This document shows positions 55,031-63,120 of a stretch of DNA of 64,000 bases, piece by piece (the stretch's first letter is position 1; every line of letters starts with the position of its first letter). Source of the DNA: Polaribacter ponticola (GTDB lineage: Bacteria; Bacteroidota; Bacteroidia; Flavobacteriales; Flavobacteriaceae); NCBI RefSeq assembly GCF_026191475.2, contig NZ_JAOSLC020000003.1:2325001-2389000 (forward strand). The letters are read 5' to 3'. The notes under the pieces were generated by a model. It was not told the DNA's origin and searched no databases. It saw nothing but the letters and a program-made list of their open reading frames with translations. The position numbers and the translations under genes were made by a program.

Positions 55031-56346
55031 ATAAACTATTAATTACACTTATCTGCTTTTTTGCATATTCCACGATAAGTTTTGCTCAGTCAGATAAAGT
55101 TATTGCTAAAGCTTATATGAAAAGGGCTAATGAAGCTGCAGGGAATATTGATTTTGAAGGTGCTCGTATTTCTTTTGATAAAGCAATAAAAAGGATGGAC
55201 ACTATTTTAGATAAAAAAGTAGCTGCTTTAGGCTCTATAATTTATTTCGAAATTCATCATCAAAGACCAACAGAAAAAGAACAGTTAGAATTTTTAGAGA
55301 AAGCAAGAGATTATTCTAAACAGTATTTTCTTTTAGAAAAGAATACTACATCAGAAGATTATTTAAATAATACAGAACATTCAATTCTTATTATAGAAAA
55401 TATTGAAATTCTAAAGAATAAAATTCAAGCAGCAGAATTAGAGCGTTTAAGAAAAGAAAAAGAATTAAGAAGAATAGATTCTTTAAAAACAGTTTGGAAA
55501 AATAAATCTGAAGCCCTTACTTTAAAAGTAGATAGTATTTATAGTTTTAATAAAAATAATATTGCTATTTATCAAAAAGATGACTTTTTTGGGGTTATAG
55601 ATGATAGAGGTAAAATATTAATTGAAGCTATCGAATATAAAGATGCATTAAGCTCAGAAGGCTTTATTCTTTTAAAGAATAAAAAAGAAGAGACCAATAA
55701 AATTTATTGTTTTAATACGAATGATAAAGCTGGATTTCTTTTACCGAGTGCTTCAGACTTCAATTCACTTTCTACACATTACGGTAAAATTATGTTACCA
55801 AGAGGTAATGGTAGACTTGTAACTTATCCTAACAATTCTTTTCAACCAATGGTTTACGATTTAAACGTAAAACAGGTTGTAAGGGTTGCTAATCAAACAG
55901 AATTATTTAAAAATTTAAAAAAGTCTGATGCCATTGGAAAGTATAATAAAGATGGCGAAGTAAAAGTTGGTAAAACTTGGTATGTATTTGGAGGTCATTT
56001 AGGAGGTGGAATTCACCCACTTTATTTAGAAGGAAATTACAATATTGATGCTTTTCTTTGTTCTATTGATGGTACGAGGCTTTTTACAGCCAATGGAACC
56101 CAATATATAGGTGCTTTTTACAATAACAAGTCACAAACAATTAAGAAAGGAAAAACGATTTGGATTAATCAAAACGGTACAAAAGTGAGTAAAGCTAAAG
56201 ATGAATTCGCAGGTTATACTGGAGATTCTGAAGTAGTAAGGTTAAGTAAAGGTAACTACCAAATAATGAGAAATGGAGTAGTTATTATTGGAGATGAAGA
56301 ATTGGAAAAAATGGGAGAATTCTTAAGAAAATATAGAGGAAACTAA
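55009..56346 (+). CDS. Secreted protein with helical N-domain, unknown function
   Basis: A 445-residue secreted protein. A signal peptide (LLITLICFFAYSTISFAQ) follows either of two tandem starts. Residues about 25-130 are helical and TPR-like (AYMKRANEAAGNIDFEGARI). A coiled coil rich in Glu/Arg/Lys covers about 140-175 (ELERLRKEKELRRIDSLK). The C-terminal part is beta-rich with WG-repeat-like units such as DDFFGVIDDRGKILIEAIEY. I do not recognise a characterised family. The stop overlaps by four bases with the convergent methyltransferase gene. Confidence 0.75.
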   Translation: MKNKAMKNKLLITLICFFAYSTISFAQSDKVIAKAYMKRANEAAGNIDFEGARISFDKAIKRMDTILDKKVAALGSIIYFEIHHQRPTEKEQLEFLEKARDYSKQYFLLEKNTTSEDYLNNTEHSILIIENIEILKNKIQAAELERLRKEKELRRIDSLKTVWKNKSEALTLKVDSIYSFNKNNIAIYQKDDFFGVIDDRGKILIEAIEYKDALSSEGFILLKNKKEETNKIYCFNTNDKAGFLLPSASDFNSLSTHYGKIMLPRGNGRLVTYPNNSFQPMVYDLNVKQVVRVANQTELFKNLKKSDAIGKYNKDGEVKVGKTWYVFGGHLGGGIHPLYLEGNYNIDAFLCSIDGTRLFTANGTQYIGAFYNNKSQTIKKGKTIWINQNGTKVSKAKDEFAGYTGDSEVVRLSKGNYQIMRNGVVIIGDEELEKMGEFLRKYRGN

Positions 56347-57113
56347 TTCTTATAACATACAGGAAGAATTTCATTCTTCATTAAACAAAATCGTTCTAGT
56401 TTTTCTGGAGCGATTTTTTTTGTGTAATCAATCTCATCAACTTTAAAACCAATAGAACGTAATTTATTAAAATAATCTCGTCCGTAAACTCTTACATGAT
56501 CGTATTGACCAAAAATTTTAGCACGTTCTTTTTTATCAGTTATTGTATTATCTTCAAAAGTAACGTCTCTAGATAGGTCTTGTGGAATTTGAAATATTCC
56601 AAATCCGCCTTTTTTCATTACCCTAAAAAGCTCTTGCATTGCCTTAGTATCATCTGTAATGTGTTCTAAAACATGATTGCAAAAAACAACATTAAAAGTA
56701 TTATCTTCAAAAGGAAGATTGCAAATATCTGCTTTTACATCTGCAATGGGGCTTTCTAAATCTGATGTAGTATAGTCTAAATTTTTTTGATTTCTAAATA
56801 AGTCTAAAAAACATTGTTCTGGAGCTATATGTAATGTTTTCAGTTCTTTTTTTGATGTAAAAAAAGAAGTTTCATCTTTTAAAAACAACCACATTAATCG
56901 ATGTCTCTCTAAAGATAATGTTGAAGGAGAAAGTGCATTTTCTCTTTGTTTTCCATAACCATATGGTAAAAATTTTCGAAAACTTTTACCATCTATAGGA
57001 TCTGTAAATTTATGACCTTTTAAAGTAAATGCAATAACTGGTCTAACTAAGTAACTTGCTTTTATTAACCAAGGTCTTGGTACTGTGTTTAATATGGATT
57101 TGAATATAGACAC
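56343..57113 (-). CDS. Class I SAM-dependent methyltransferase
   Basis: A 256-residue cytoplasmic methyltransferase. The N-terminal 80 residues are basic (LKGHKFTDPIDGKSFRKFLP). The Methyltransf_11-type domain shows KTLHIAPEQCFLDLFR, TTSDLESPIADVKADICNLP, NTFNVVFCNHVLEHITDDTK and ELFRVMKKGGFGIFQIPQ. Motif I is HIAPE rather than a glycine-rich loop, as in a known bacteroidetal subgroup. Substrate not known. It starts 3 bases after map and was probably co-transcribed with it. Confidence 0.85.
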   Translation of the reverse strand: MSIFKSILNTVPRPWLIKASYLVRPVIAFTLKGHKFTDPIDGKSFRKFLPYGYGKQRENALSPSTLSLERHRLMWLFLKDETSFFTSKKELKTLHIAPEQCFLDLFRNQKNLDYTTSDLESPIADVKADICNLPFEDNTFNVVFCNHVLEHITDDTKAMQELFRVMKKGGFGIFQIPQDLSRDVTFEDNTITDKKERAKIFGQYDHVRVYGRDYFNKLRSIGFKVDEIDYTKKIAPEKLERFCLMKNEILPVCYKN

Positions 57114-57116
57114 GTA

Positions 57117-57923
57117 TTAACTTGCTCTAAATTCATCTTCAACATCAGTTACTATGCCTAATGCTTCATTTACATACTTAAAAGTAGAAAGTAATTCTGG
57201 TTTACCGTTAACAATAGCAATATCATGTTCAAAATGAGCAGAAGGTTTGTTGTCTAATGTTGTAATTGTCCAACCATCGGCATGTTGTCTTATTTTTTGA
57301 GTTCCTAAATTTGTCATTGGCTCAATGGCAACAACCATTCCTTCAACAAATTTTTTCCCTCTTCCTCTTTTACCATAGTTTGGCATTTCTGGATCTTCGT
57401 GCATTTCTCTACCTAAACCATGCCCAACAAGTTCTCTTACAACTCCATAACCATGTTTTTCTGTAAAATTTTGTATTGCAAAACCAACATCTCCAACTCG
57501 GTTGCCAACTTTAAATTCTCTAATACCAACGTATAAACTTTCTTTTGTAACGTCTAATAATTTTTGAATTTTAGAATCTATTTCGCCTACGGCAAAAGTA
57601 TATGCATGATCTCCGTAAAAACCATTCTTCTTTGCACCGCAATCTATAGAAATAATATCTCCTTCTTTCAAAGGAGTTTTATTTGGGATTCCATGAACTA
57701 TTTGTGAGTTCGGACTCATACAAAGCGTGTTTGGAAAATCATATAAACCTAAAAAACCAGGTATTGCTCCTTGTTCTCGTATAAATTCTTCTGCAAGTTT
57801 ATCTAAATATAAAGTAGAAACACCAGGTTTTACCTCTTTAGCAAGCATACCTAATGTTCTAGAAACTACTAAAGCACTTTCGCGCATAATTTCTATTTCT
57901 TCTCTGGTTTTAATTTTAATCAT
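57117..57923 (-). CDS. map: Methionine aminopeptidase, type I
   Basis: Removes the initiator Met from new proteins. The 268 residues (from MIKIKTREEIEIMRESA) have the five metal ligands in IISIDCGAKKNGFYGDHAYT (two Asp), VGHGLGREMHEDPEMPNYG (His), GMVVAIEPMTNLG (Glu) and FEHDIAIVNGKPELLS (Glu or Asp region). The upstream methionine of the open frame is seven codons earlier and less typical. The C-terminus is about 15 residues longer than the E. coli enzyme. Confidence 0.95.
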   Translation of the reverse strand: MIKIKTREEIEIMRESALVVSRTLGMLAKEVKPGVSTLYLDKLAEEFIREQGAIPGFLGLYDFPNTLCMSPNSQIVHGIPNKTPLKEGDIISIDCGAKKNGFYGDHAYTFAVGEIDSKIQKLLDVTKESLYVGIREFKVGNRVGDVGFAIQNFTEKHGYGVVRELVGHGLGREMHEDPEMPNYGKRGRGKKFVEGMVVAIEPMTNLGTQKIRQHADGWTITTLDNKPSAHFEHDIAIVNGKPELLSTFKYVNEALGIVTDVEDEFRAS

Positions 57924-57991
57924 TTTAAAAAAATTGAACCGCAAAGTTACTATATTTATTAGAATTTATTTCTTAAGAATAAGCAAGATAT

Positions 57992-58603
57992 TTATTTGCT
58001 TTTATCGTAAGAATGTTTGTAAGGTTGACCAGAAACTATTTTTAAAATATCTTTTTCTAATGTTTCTCTAGGGTATTCTACATAACGACCAATTTCTCTA
58101 CCATCTTTATAAAAAATATAAGTAGGTACTCTTATAATATTAAATCCTTGTTGAAGGTTATCTGGAGTTCTTTTACTTCTATTTACAGTTACTAACTCAA
58201 AATCATTTTCATCAAACCCAGTTTCCTCTAAAATTTTGTAAAAACGAGGAGTCTCTCTCTTGCTATCGCCACACCAAGTACCCATAAAACCTTTTATAGT
58301 ATATCCTTTAATTGCTTCTGTTAGTTTTCCAATTGTTTCTTTATCAGTTGTGTATTCTTCGTACCTACTGTTAAACCAACCTTTAAAAGCTTCGTCAGAA
58401 AAAGAATCTTTGTTAGCAACGCCAACTAAATAACCATTAGTGTCTTTTTTTGCAGTAATTGCTTTTACCACTTTTTTTATTTCTTTTTTTATAACTTTGG
58501 GCTCTTCTTTTTTAGATTTAACAAGTGTGGTTTGTGTTATGTTTTGTGATGTTCCACAAGAGATAAAAAGTGCTGAGAGTATAAGGATTATTGTATTTTT
58601 CAT
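57992..58603 (-). CDS. Thioredoxin-family lipoprotein with WCGDS active-site motif
   Basis: A 203-residue lipoprotein (lipobox ILSALFISC, Cys 16) with a Lys-rich linker (about 25-50) and a thioredoxin-like domain: KGFMGTWCGDSKRETPRFYK, ELVTVNRSKRTPDNLQ and NIIRVPTYIFYKDGREIGRY (cis-Pro). The motif is WCGDS, with one Cys instead of CxxC, so it cannot act as an ordinary disulfide reductase. Related bacterial proteins keep this motif and are annotated as thioredoxin family. It lies next to gpmI, 2 bases after its stop. Confidence 0.85.
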   Translation of the reverse strand: MKNTIILILSALFISCGTSQNITQTTLVKSKKEEPKVIKKEIKKVVKAITAKKDTNGYLVGVANKDSFSDEAFKGWFNSRYEEYTTDKETIGKLTEAIKGYTIKGFMGTWCGDSKRETPRFYKILEETGFDENDFELVTVNRSKRTPDNLQQGFNIIRVPTYIFYKDGREIGRYVEYPRETLEKDILKIVSGQPYKHSYDKSK

Positions 58604-58605
58604 AA

Positions 58606-60123
58606 TTATAAAAGTGATTTTTGGGTCATTTCTTTAGGTTGTTCCACTCCAATTAACTCTAATATTGTTGGAGCAATATCACCCAATATACCACTTTTTA
58701 TTGATTTGATTTCTTCATCGATTAAAATGAAAGGAACTGGGTTTGTTGTATGTGCAGTGTGAGGTGAACCATCTGGATTCATCATTGTTTCACAGTTTCC
58801 ATGATCTGCAATTAATAAAGTGGAGTAACCATTTGCTAAACCAGTTTCAATTACTTCTTTTGCACATTCATCTACAGTTTCACAAGCTTTAATAGCAGCT
58901 TCCATTATACCTGTATGGCCTACCATATCTCCATTAGCAAAGTTTAAACAAACAAAATCGGCTTCACCTTTTTCTAAATCTTCACAAAGTGCATCTTTTA
59001 ATTCGTAAGCAGACATTTCTGGTTTTAAATCATACGTTGCAACTTTTGGCGAGTTTCTTAAAATACGAGATTCACCATTAAAAGGTTCTTCTTGTCCGCC
59101 AGAGAAAAAGAAAGTTACATGAGGGTATTTTTCAGTTTCTGCAATTCTAATTTGTTTTTTACCAGCTTTAGATAAAACTTCACCCAATGTATTTTTAATA
59201 TTATCCGTATTGTAAATTACGTTTATTCCTTTAAAAGAAGCATCATACAACGTAATAGTTGTAAAATACAAATCTAATTTTTTCATACCAAAATCAGGAA
59301 AATCATTTTGAGATAAAGCATTTGTTAACTCTCTTCCTCTATCTGTTCTGTAATTGAAAAAAATTACAGCATCGCCTTCTTTTATACTTGTTTTTGGCGA
59401 GCCATCTTTATTTGTAGCAATTATTGGTTTATGAAATTCATCTGTAATTCCTGCTTCATAATTAGTATTCATTGTAGCAATAAGGTTGTTAGATTTAGTT
59501 CCTTCTGCATTTACAATTCCGTTATAAGCTTCTTTAACACGTTCCCATCTATTATCTCTATCCATAGCATAATATCTTCCTGTAATAGTAGCTATTTCGC
59601 CACCATTATCATTCATATATTCTTGTATATCATTTATAAAATAGGTTCCAGATTTAGGATCACAATCTCTACCATCTGTAAATGCATGTAAAAACACATT
59701 ATCTACGTTATTTTCTTTTGCTACGTCTATTAAACCTTTTAAATGGTCTATATGAGCATGAATTCCTCCATTAGAAACTAAGCCTAAAAGATGAACGTTC
59801 TTGTTATTTTCTTTTGCGTATTTAAAAGTATCTAATAATACTTTTTCTTTACCCAATGTTTTTTCTTTGACAGCTTTATTTATTCTAGCTAAATTTTGAT
59901 AGACAATTCTACCCGCACCAAGGTTCATATGACCAACTTCTGAATTCCCCATTTGCCCTTCAGGTAAGCCAACATGCTCACCATCTGTTCGTAATTCTGC
60001 ATGTGGGTATTTGTTATATAAATTATTGATAAATGGAGTTTTTGCATTATAAATTGCGGAAACTTTTGGGTCTTGTGTTATTCCCCAACCGTCTAAAATC
60101 ATTAAGATAACTTTCTTGTTCAT
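58606..60123 (-). CDS. gpmI: 2,3-bisphosphoglycerate-independent phosphoglycerate mutase
   Basis: Interconverts 3- and 2-phosphoglycerate in glycolysis and gluconeogenesis, using two Mn ions. The 505 residues show VILMILDGWGITQDPKVSAI, GLPEGQMGNSEVGHMNLGAG with the catalytic Ser, LHAFTDGRDCDPKSG, FFNYRTDRGRELTNAL, CLNFANGDMVGHTGIMEAAI and IADHGNCETMMNPDGSPHTA. This is the normal size and order for the iPGM family. It is followed by the thioredoxin-like lipoprotein gene with 2 bases between, suggesting co-transcription. Confidence 0.96.
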   Translation of the reverse strand: MNKKVILMILDGWGITQDPKVSAIYNAKTPFINNLYNKYPHAELRTDGEHVGLPEGQMGNSEVGHMNLGAGRIVYQNLARINKAVKEKTLGKEKVLLDTFKYAKENNKNVHLLGLVSNGGIHAHIDHLKGLIDVAKENNVDNVFLHAFTDGRDCDPKSGTYFINDIQEYMNDNGGEIATITGRYYAMDRDNRWERVKEAYNGIVNAEGTKSNNLIATMNTNYEAGITDEFHKPIIATNKDGSPKTSIKEGDAVIFFNYRTDRGRELTNALSQNDFPDFGMKKLDLYFTTITLYDASFKGINVIYNTDNIKNTLGEVLSKAGKKQIRIAETEKYPHVTFFFSGGQEEPFNGESRILRNSPKVATYDLKPEMSAYELKDALCEDLEKGEADFVCLNFANGDMVGHTGIMEAAIKACETVDECAKEVIETGLANGYSTLLIADHGNCETMMNPDGSPHTAHTTNPVPFILIDEEIKSIKSGILGDIAPTILELIGVEQPKEMTQKSLL

Positions 60124-60350
60124 TGTTGTGTTTTATACTGTAAAAATAAGAAAGATTTTGATGGTTATTTTAAATTTTTACGAAACCGATAGCGTAAAGT
60201 TTTTTCTATTTTAAAAAGTGATTATTCTTTATTGATTTTAATTTTAGGTGGGAATTTTAAAATATATAATAAAAGAATTTTTAATAGCAAACAGTGCTTA
60301 ATGAATTGTAAAATTCGTAATTTTACATAGTAAATTTTATCAAATACTTA
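60124..60350. other. Divergent intergenic region
   Basis: This is 227 bases of very AT-rich sequence between the divergent gpmI and aromatic amino acid hydroxylase genes, expected to hold both promoters. AATTGTAAAATTCGTAATTT near 60304-60325 is partly symmetric. I see no gene, repeat or clear TAnnTTTG pair. Confidence 0.4.
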
Positions 60351-62090
60351 ATGGAATTACATTTTGAAATTAATGAAGTAACACAAAAGTTACCCAAACA
60401 TTTACATAAGTTTATTGTTAAGCAACCTTATAATGAATACACTTCTCAGAACCAAGCTGTGTGGAGATATGTTATGAGAATGAATGTTGATTATTTAAGT
60501 AGAGTTGCTCATAAATCTTATTTAACCGGACTTACAAAAACAGGTATTTCTGTAGAAAACATTCCTCACATGGAAGGAATGAATAGAATTTTAAAAGAAA
60601 TTGGCTGGTCTGCAGTTTCTGTAGATGGGTTTATTCCTCCAAATGCCTTTATGGAGTTTCAAGCATACAATGTTTTAGTAATTGCTTCAGATATGAGAAC
60701 CATAAATCATATAGAATATACACCAGCACCAGATATTATTCATGAAGCTGCAGGTCATGCACCAATAATTTCAAACCCTGAGTATTCAGAATATTTAAGA
60801 CGTTTTGGAGAAATTGGAAGTAAGGCTATTTCATCTTCTAAAGATTATGAAATGTACGAAGCTATTAGGCTTCTATCAATTTTAAAAGAAGACCCAAATT
60901 CATCTGAAAGTGAAATAAATGAAGCTCAAAAACAAGTGGAGTGGTTGCAAGATAATATGGGTGAATTGTCTGAAATGGCACAAATAAGAAATTTACATTG
61001 GTGGACAGTAGAGTACGGTTTAATAGGAACTTTAGAAAACCCTAAGATATATGGAGCAGGTTTATTGTCTTCTATAGGTGAGAGCGCTTGGTGTATGCAA
61101 GAAGCGGTTAAGAAAAAACCGTATTCTATAGAAGCTGCTAATATAAGTTTTGATATTACTAAGCCACAACCACAGTTATTTGTTACCCCAGATTTTGCTT
61201 ATTTAAGTTTAGTTTTAAATGAGTTTGCAAATACGATGGCGTTAAGAAAAGGAGGGTTAAATGGTGTTAAAAAGTTAATAGATTCTAAAAACTTAGGAAC
61301 TATTGAATTATCTACAGGGATTCAGATTTCTGGAGTTTTTACAAATGTAATTCAACATAAAAACAATAAGGTTGCCTATTTTCAAACTTTAGGTCCAACT
61401 GCTTTAGCTAATAGAGATAAAGAATTAATTGGCCACGGAATTTCTTATCATGCAAATGGATTTGGAAGCCCGATAGGGAAATTAAAAGGAATAAATTTAA
61501 ATATAGAAGACATGAGCCCGAGAGATTTAAGGGCTTATGGAATTTATGAAGGTGAATTTATGACATTAGAATTTGAAAGTGGTGTAATTGTAAAAGGAAA
61601 AGCGATAACAGGAACAAGAGATTTAAGAGGTAAAATTTTAATTATTTCTTTGGATGATTGCACAGTTACTTATAAAGACGAAATTCTTTTTAAACCAGAA
61701 TGGGGAATTTACGATATGGCAATTGGTAAAGAAGTTATTTCTGCATATTCTGGCTCTGCAGATGTGGCTTCTTTTGAAGATACAAGTAAAGTTTCTGAAG
61801 TTAAAACACATAAAATTAAATATTCTGAATCTGAAAAAGAATTGTATACTTTATATGAGGAGGTAAGAACTTTACGAGAAAATAAATCATCTACAGAAGA
61901 AAAAATTATAGAAATATTTAAGCAATTAAGTACAAATTTTCCTAACGATTGGTTATTACTTTTAGAGTTGTATGAATTAGCTTTAACTAATAATTTTTCT
62001 ATAAAATCTAGTATTTTAAATGCATTAGAAAACTTAAAAAGTAATAAAAGTTACACAAAACTTATAGAAAATGGTTTAAATTTGCATTAA
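60351..62090 (+). CDS. Aromatic amino acid hydroxylase (phenylalanine 4-monooxygenase type), long form
   Basis: A 579-residue tetrahydropterin-dependent iron hydroxylase, most likely converting Phe to Tyr. The catalytic domain (about residues 10-330) has VDGFIPPNAFMEFQAYNVLV and YTPAPDIIHEAAGHAPIISN with two His iron ligands. The third Glu ligand is in HWWTVEYGLIGTLENPKIYG. Residues 330-579 are a C-terminal extension absent from the about 270-residue proteobacterial enzyme, with a beta-rich part and a helical end. This long form occurs in Bacteroidota. A rhodanese gene follows 16 bases later. Confidence 0.88.
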   Translation: MELHFEINEVTQKLPKHLHKFIVKQPYNEYTSQNQAVWRYVMRMNVDYLSRVAHKSYLTGLTKTGISVENIPHMEGMNRILKEIGWSAVSVDGFIPPNAFMEFQAYNVLVIASDMRTINHIEYTPAPDIIHEAAGHAPIISNPEYSEYLRRFGEIGSKAISSSKDYEMYEAIRLLSILKEDPNSSESEINEAQKQVEWLQDNMGELSEMAQIRNLHWWTVEYGLIGTLENPKIYGAGLLSSIGESAWCMQEAVKKKPYSIEAANISFDITKPQPQLFVTPDFAYLSLVLNEFANTMALRKGGLNGVKKLIDSKNLGTIELSTGIQISGVFTNVIQHKNNKVAYFQTLGPTALANRDKELIGHGISYHANGFGSPIGKLKGINLNIEDMSPRDLRAYGIYEGEFMTLEFESGVIVKGKAITGTRDLRGKILIISLDDCTVTYKDEILFKPEWGIYDMAIGKEVISAYSGSADVASFEDTSKVSEVKTHKIKYSESEKELYTLYEEVRTLRENKSSTEEKIIEIFKQLSTNFPNDWLLLLELYELALTNNFSIKSSILNALENLKSNKSYTKLIENGLNLH

Positions 62091-62106
62091 CTATAAAATA
62101 GATAAC

Positions 62107-62415
62107 ATGGGCTTATTTAACATGTTTAAAAGAAAAGATATGAGTTTAGAAATTAAAGAGTATTTAGAAAAAGATGCAATAATTTTAGATGTAAGAACTC
62201 AAGAAGAATGGGATGAAGGGCATACTGAAAGCGCAAAGCATATTGTTTTAAATTTAATTCCTTTAGAAGTTGAACAAATTAAATCTTGGAATAAACCAGT
62301 AATTGCTGTTTGTAGAAGTGGTGGTAGAAGCGGGCAAGCAACTCAGTTTTTAAAACAAAACGGAGTAGATGTAATTAATGGCGGACCTTGGCAAAATGTA
62401 GATCAGCTTATATAA
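62107..62415 (+). CDS. Rhodanese-like domain protein
   Basis: A 102-residue single rhodanese domain without a signal peptide. DAIILDVRTQEEWDEGHTES is the substrate-side motif and PVIAVCRSGGRSGQATQFLK holds the active-site loop CRSGGRSG with the persulfide Cys. It could carry sulfane sulfur in the cytoplasm. It ends 6 bases before the convergent response regulator stop, and follows the hydroxylase closely. Confidence 0.9.
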   Translation: MGLFNMFKRKDMSLEIKEYLEKDAIILDVRTQEEWDEGHTESAKHIVLNLIPLEVEQIKSWNKPVIAVCRSGGRSGQATQFLKQNGVDVINGGPWQNVDQLI

Positions 62416-62421
62416 ACATCT

Positions 62422-63075
62422 TTAAATTAAGTTGTTCTTTTTAGCTTTCATTACAGCTTCCATTTTACTATGTACTTGTAATTTTTTGTAAATATTTTCT
62501 ATATGTTTTCTAACTGTAGAAGGAGATATAATTAAGTTTTCAGAAATGTTGTTATAATTTAAGCCTTTGCTTAGTTGTAATAGAATTTCTGTTTCCCTTT
62601 TTGTTAATTTTATATTATTAACAACTTCAGATTCGGAATTTAAAGAACTTGGGTCTCTTAATAAGTTTAATGTTTTTAACGCAATGCTTGGAGTCATTGG
62701 AGCACCACCTTCTGTTACTTCTATTATGCTTTTGTGTAAGTTTTCTGCATTTATTTCTTTTAAAAGGTAGCCATTTGCTCCGGCTTTAATTGCTTTAAAT
62801 ACACAATCATCATCGTCTACAACAGTTAGCATTATCACTTTAATTTGTGGATACTTATTTTTAATAAGTTCTGTAGCTTTTATACCATCCATTATTGGCA
62901 TTTGAATATCCATTAAAACAACATCTATATTATGGTTTTCTTCTAGTTTGCCAATTAATTCGGCACCATTGTTAGCGTGGAATTTTATAGAAATATCATC
63001 AAAAAAAGAAAGTTTTTCTTTGATAGCTTTAACTAAAAAATAATTGTCTTCTGCAATACAAATTTTAAGGTTCAT
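62422..63075 (-). CDS. Response regulator, NarL/FixJ (LuxR) family
   Basis: A 217-residue DNA-binding regulator. The receiver domain (1-125) has CIAEDNYFLVKAIKEK, VVLMDIQMPIMDGIKATELI with the phospho-Asp, and IKVIMLTVVDDDDCVFKAI and a Lys in GYLLKEI. The C-terminal HTH_LuxR domain has LTKRETEILLQLSKGLNYNN and SPSTVRKHIENIYKKLQVHS. It is 45 bases downstream of its probable partner kinase on the same strand. Its target genes are unknown. Confidence 0.94.
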   Translation of the reverse strand: MNLKICIAEDNYFLVKAIKEKLSFFDDISIKFHANNGAELIGKLEENHNIDVVLMDIQMPIMDGIKATELIKNKYPQIKVIMLTVVDDDDCVFKAIKAGANGYLLKEINAENLHKSIIEVTEGGAPMTPSIALKTLNLLRDPSSLNSESEVVNNIKLTKRETEILLQLSKGLNYNNISENLIISPSTVRKHIENIYKKLQVHSKMEAVMKAKKNNLI

Positions 63076-63120
63076 AGTTTTTTCTTTTTCAATAAATATA
63101 GCTATTATTTAAAAGCTTAT

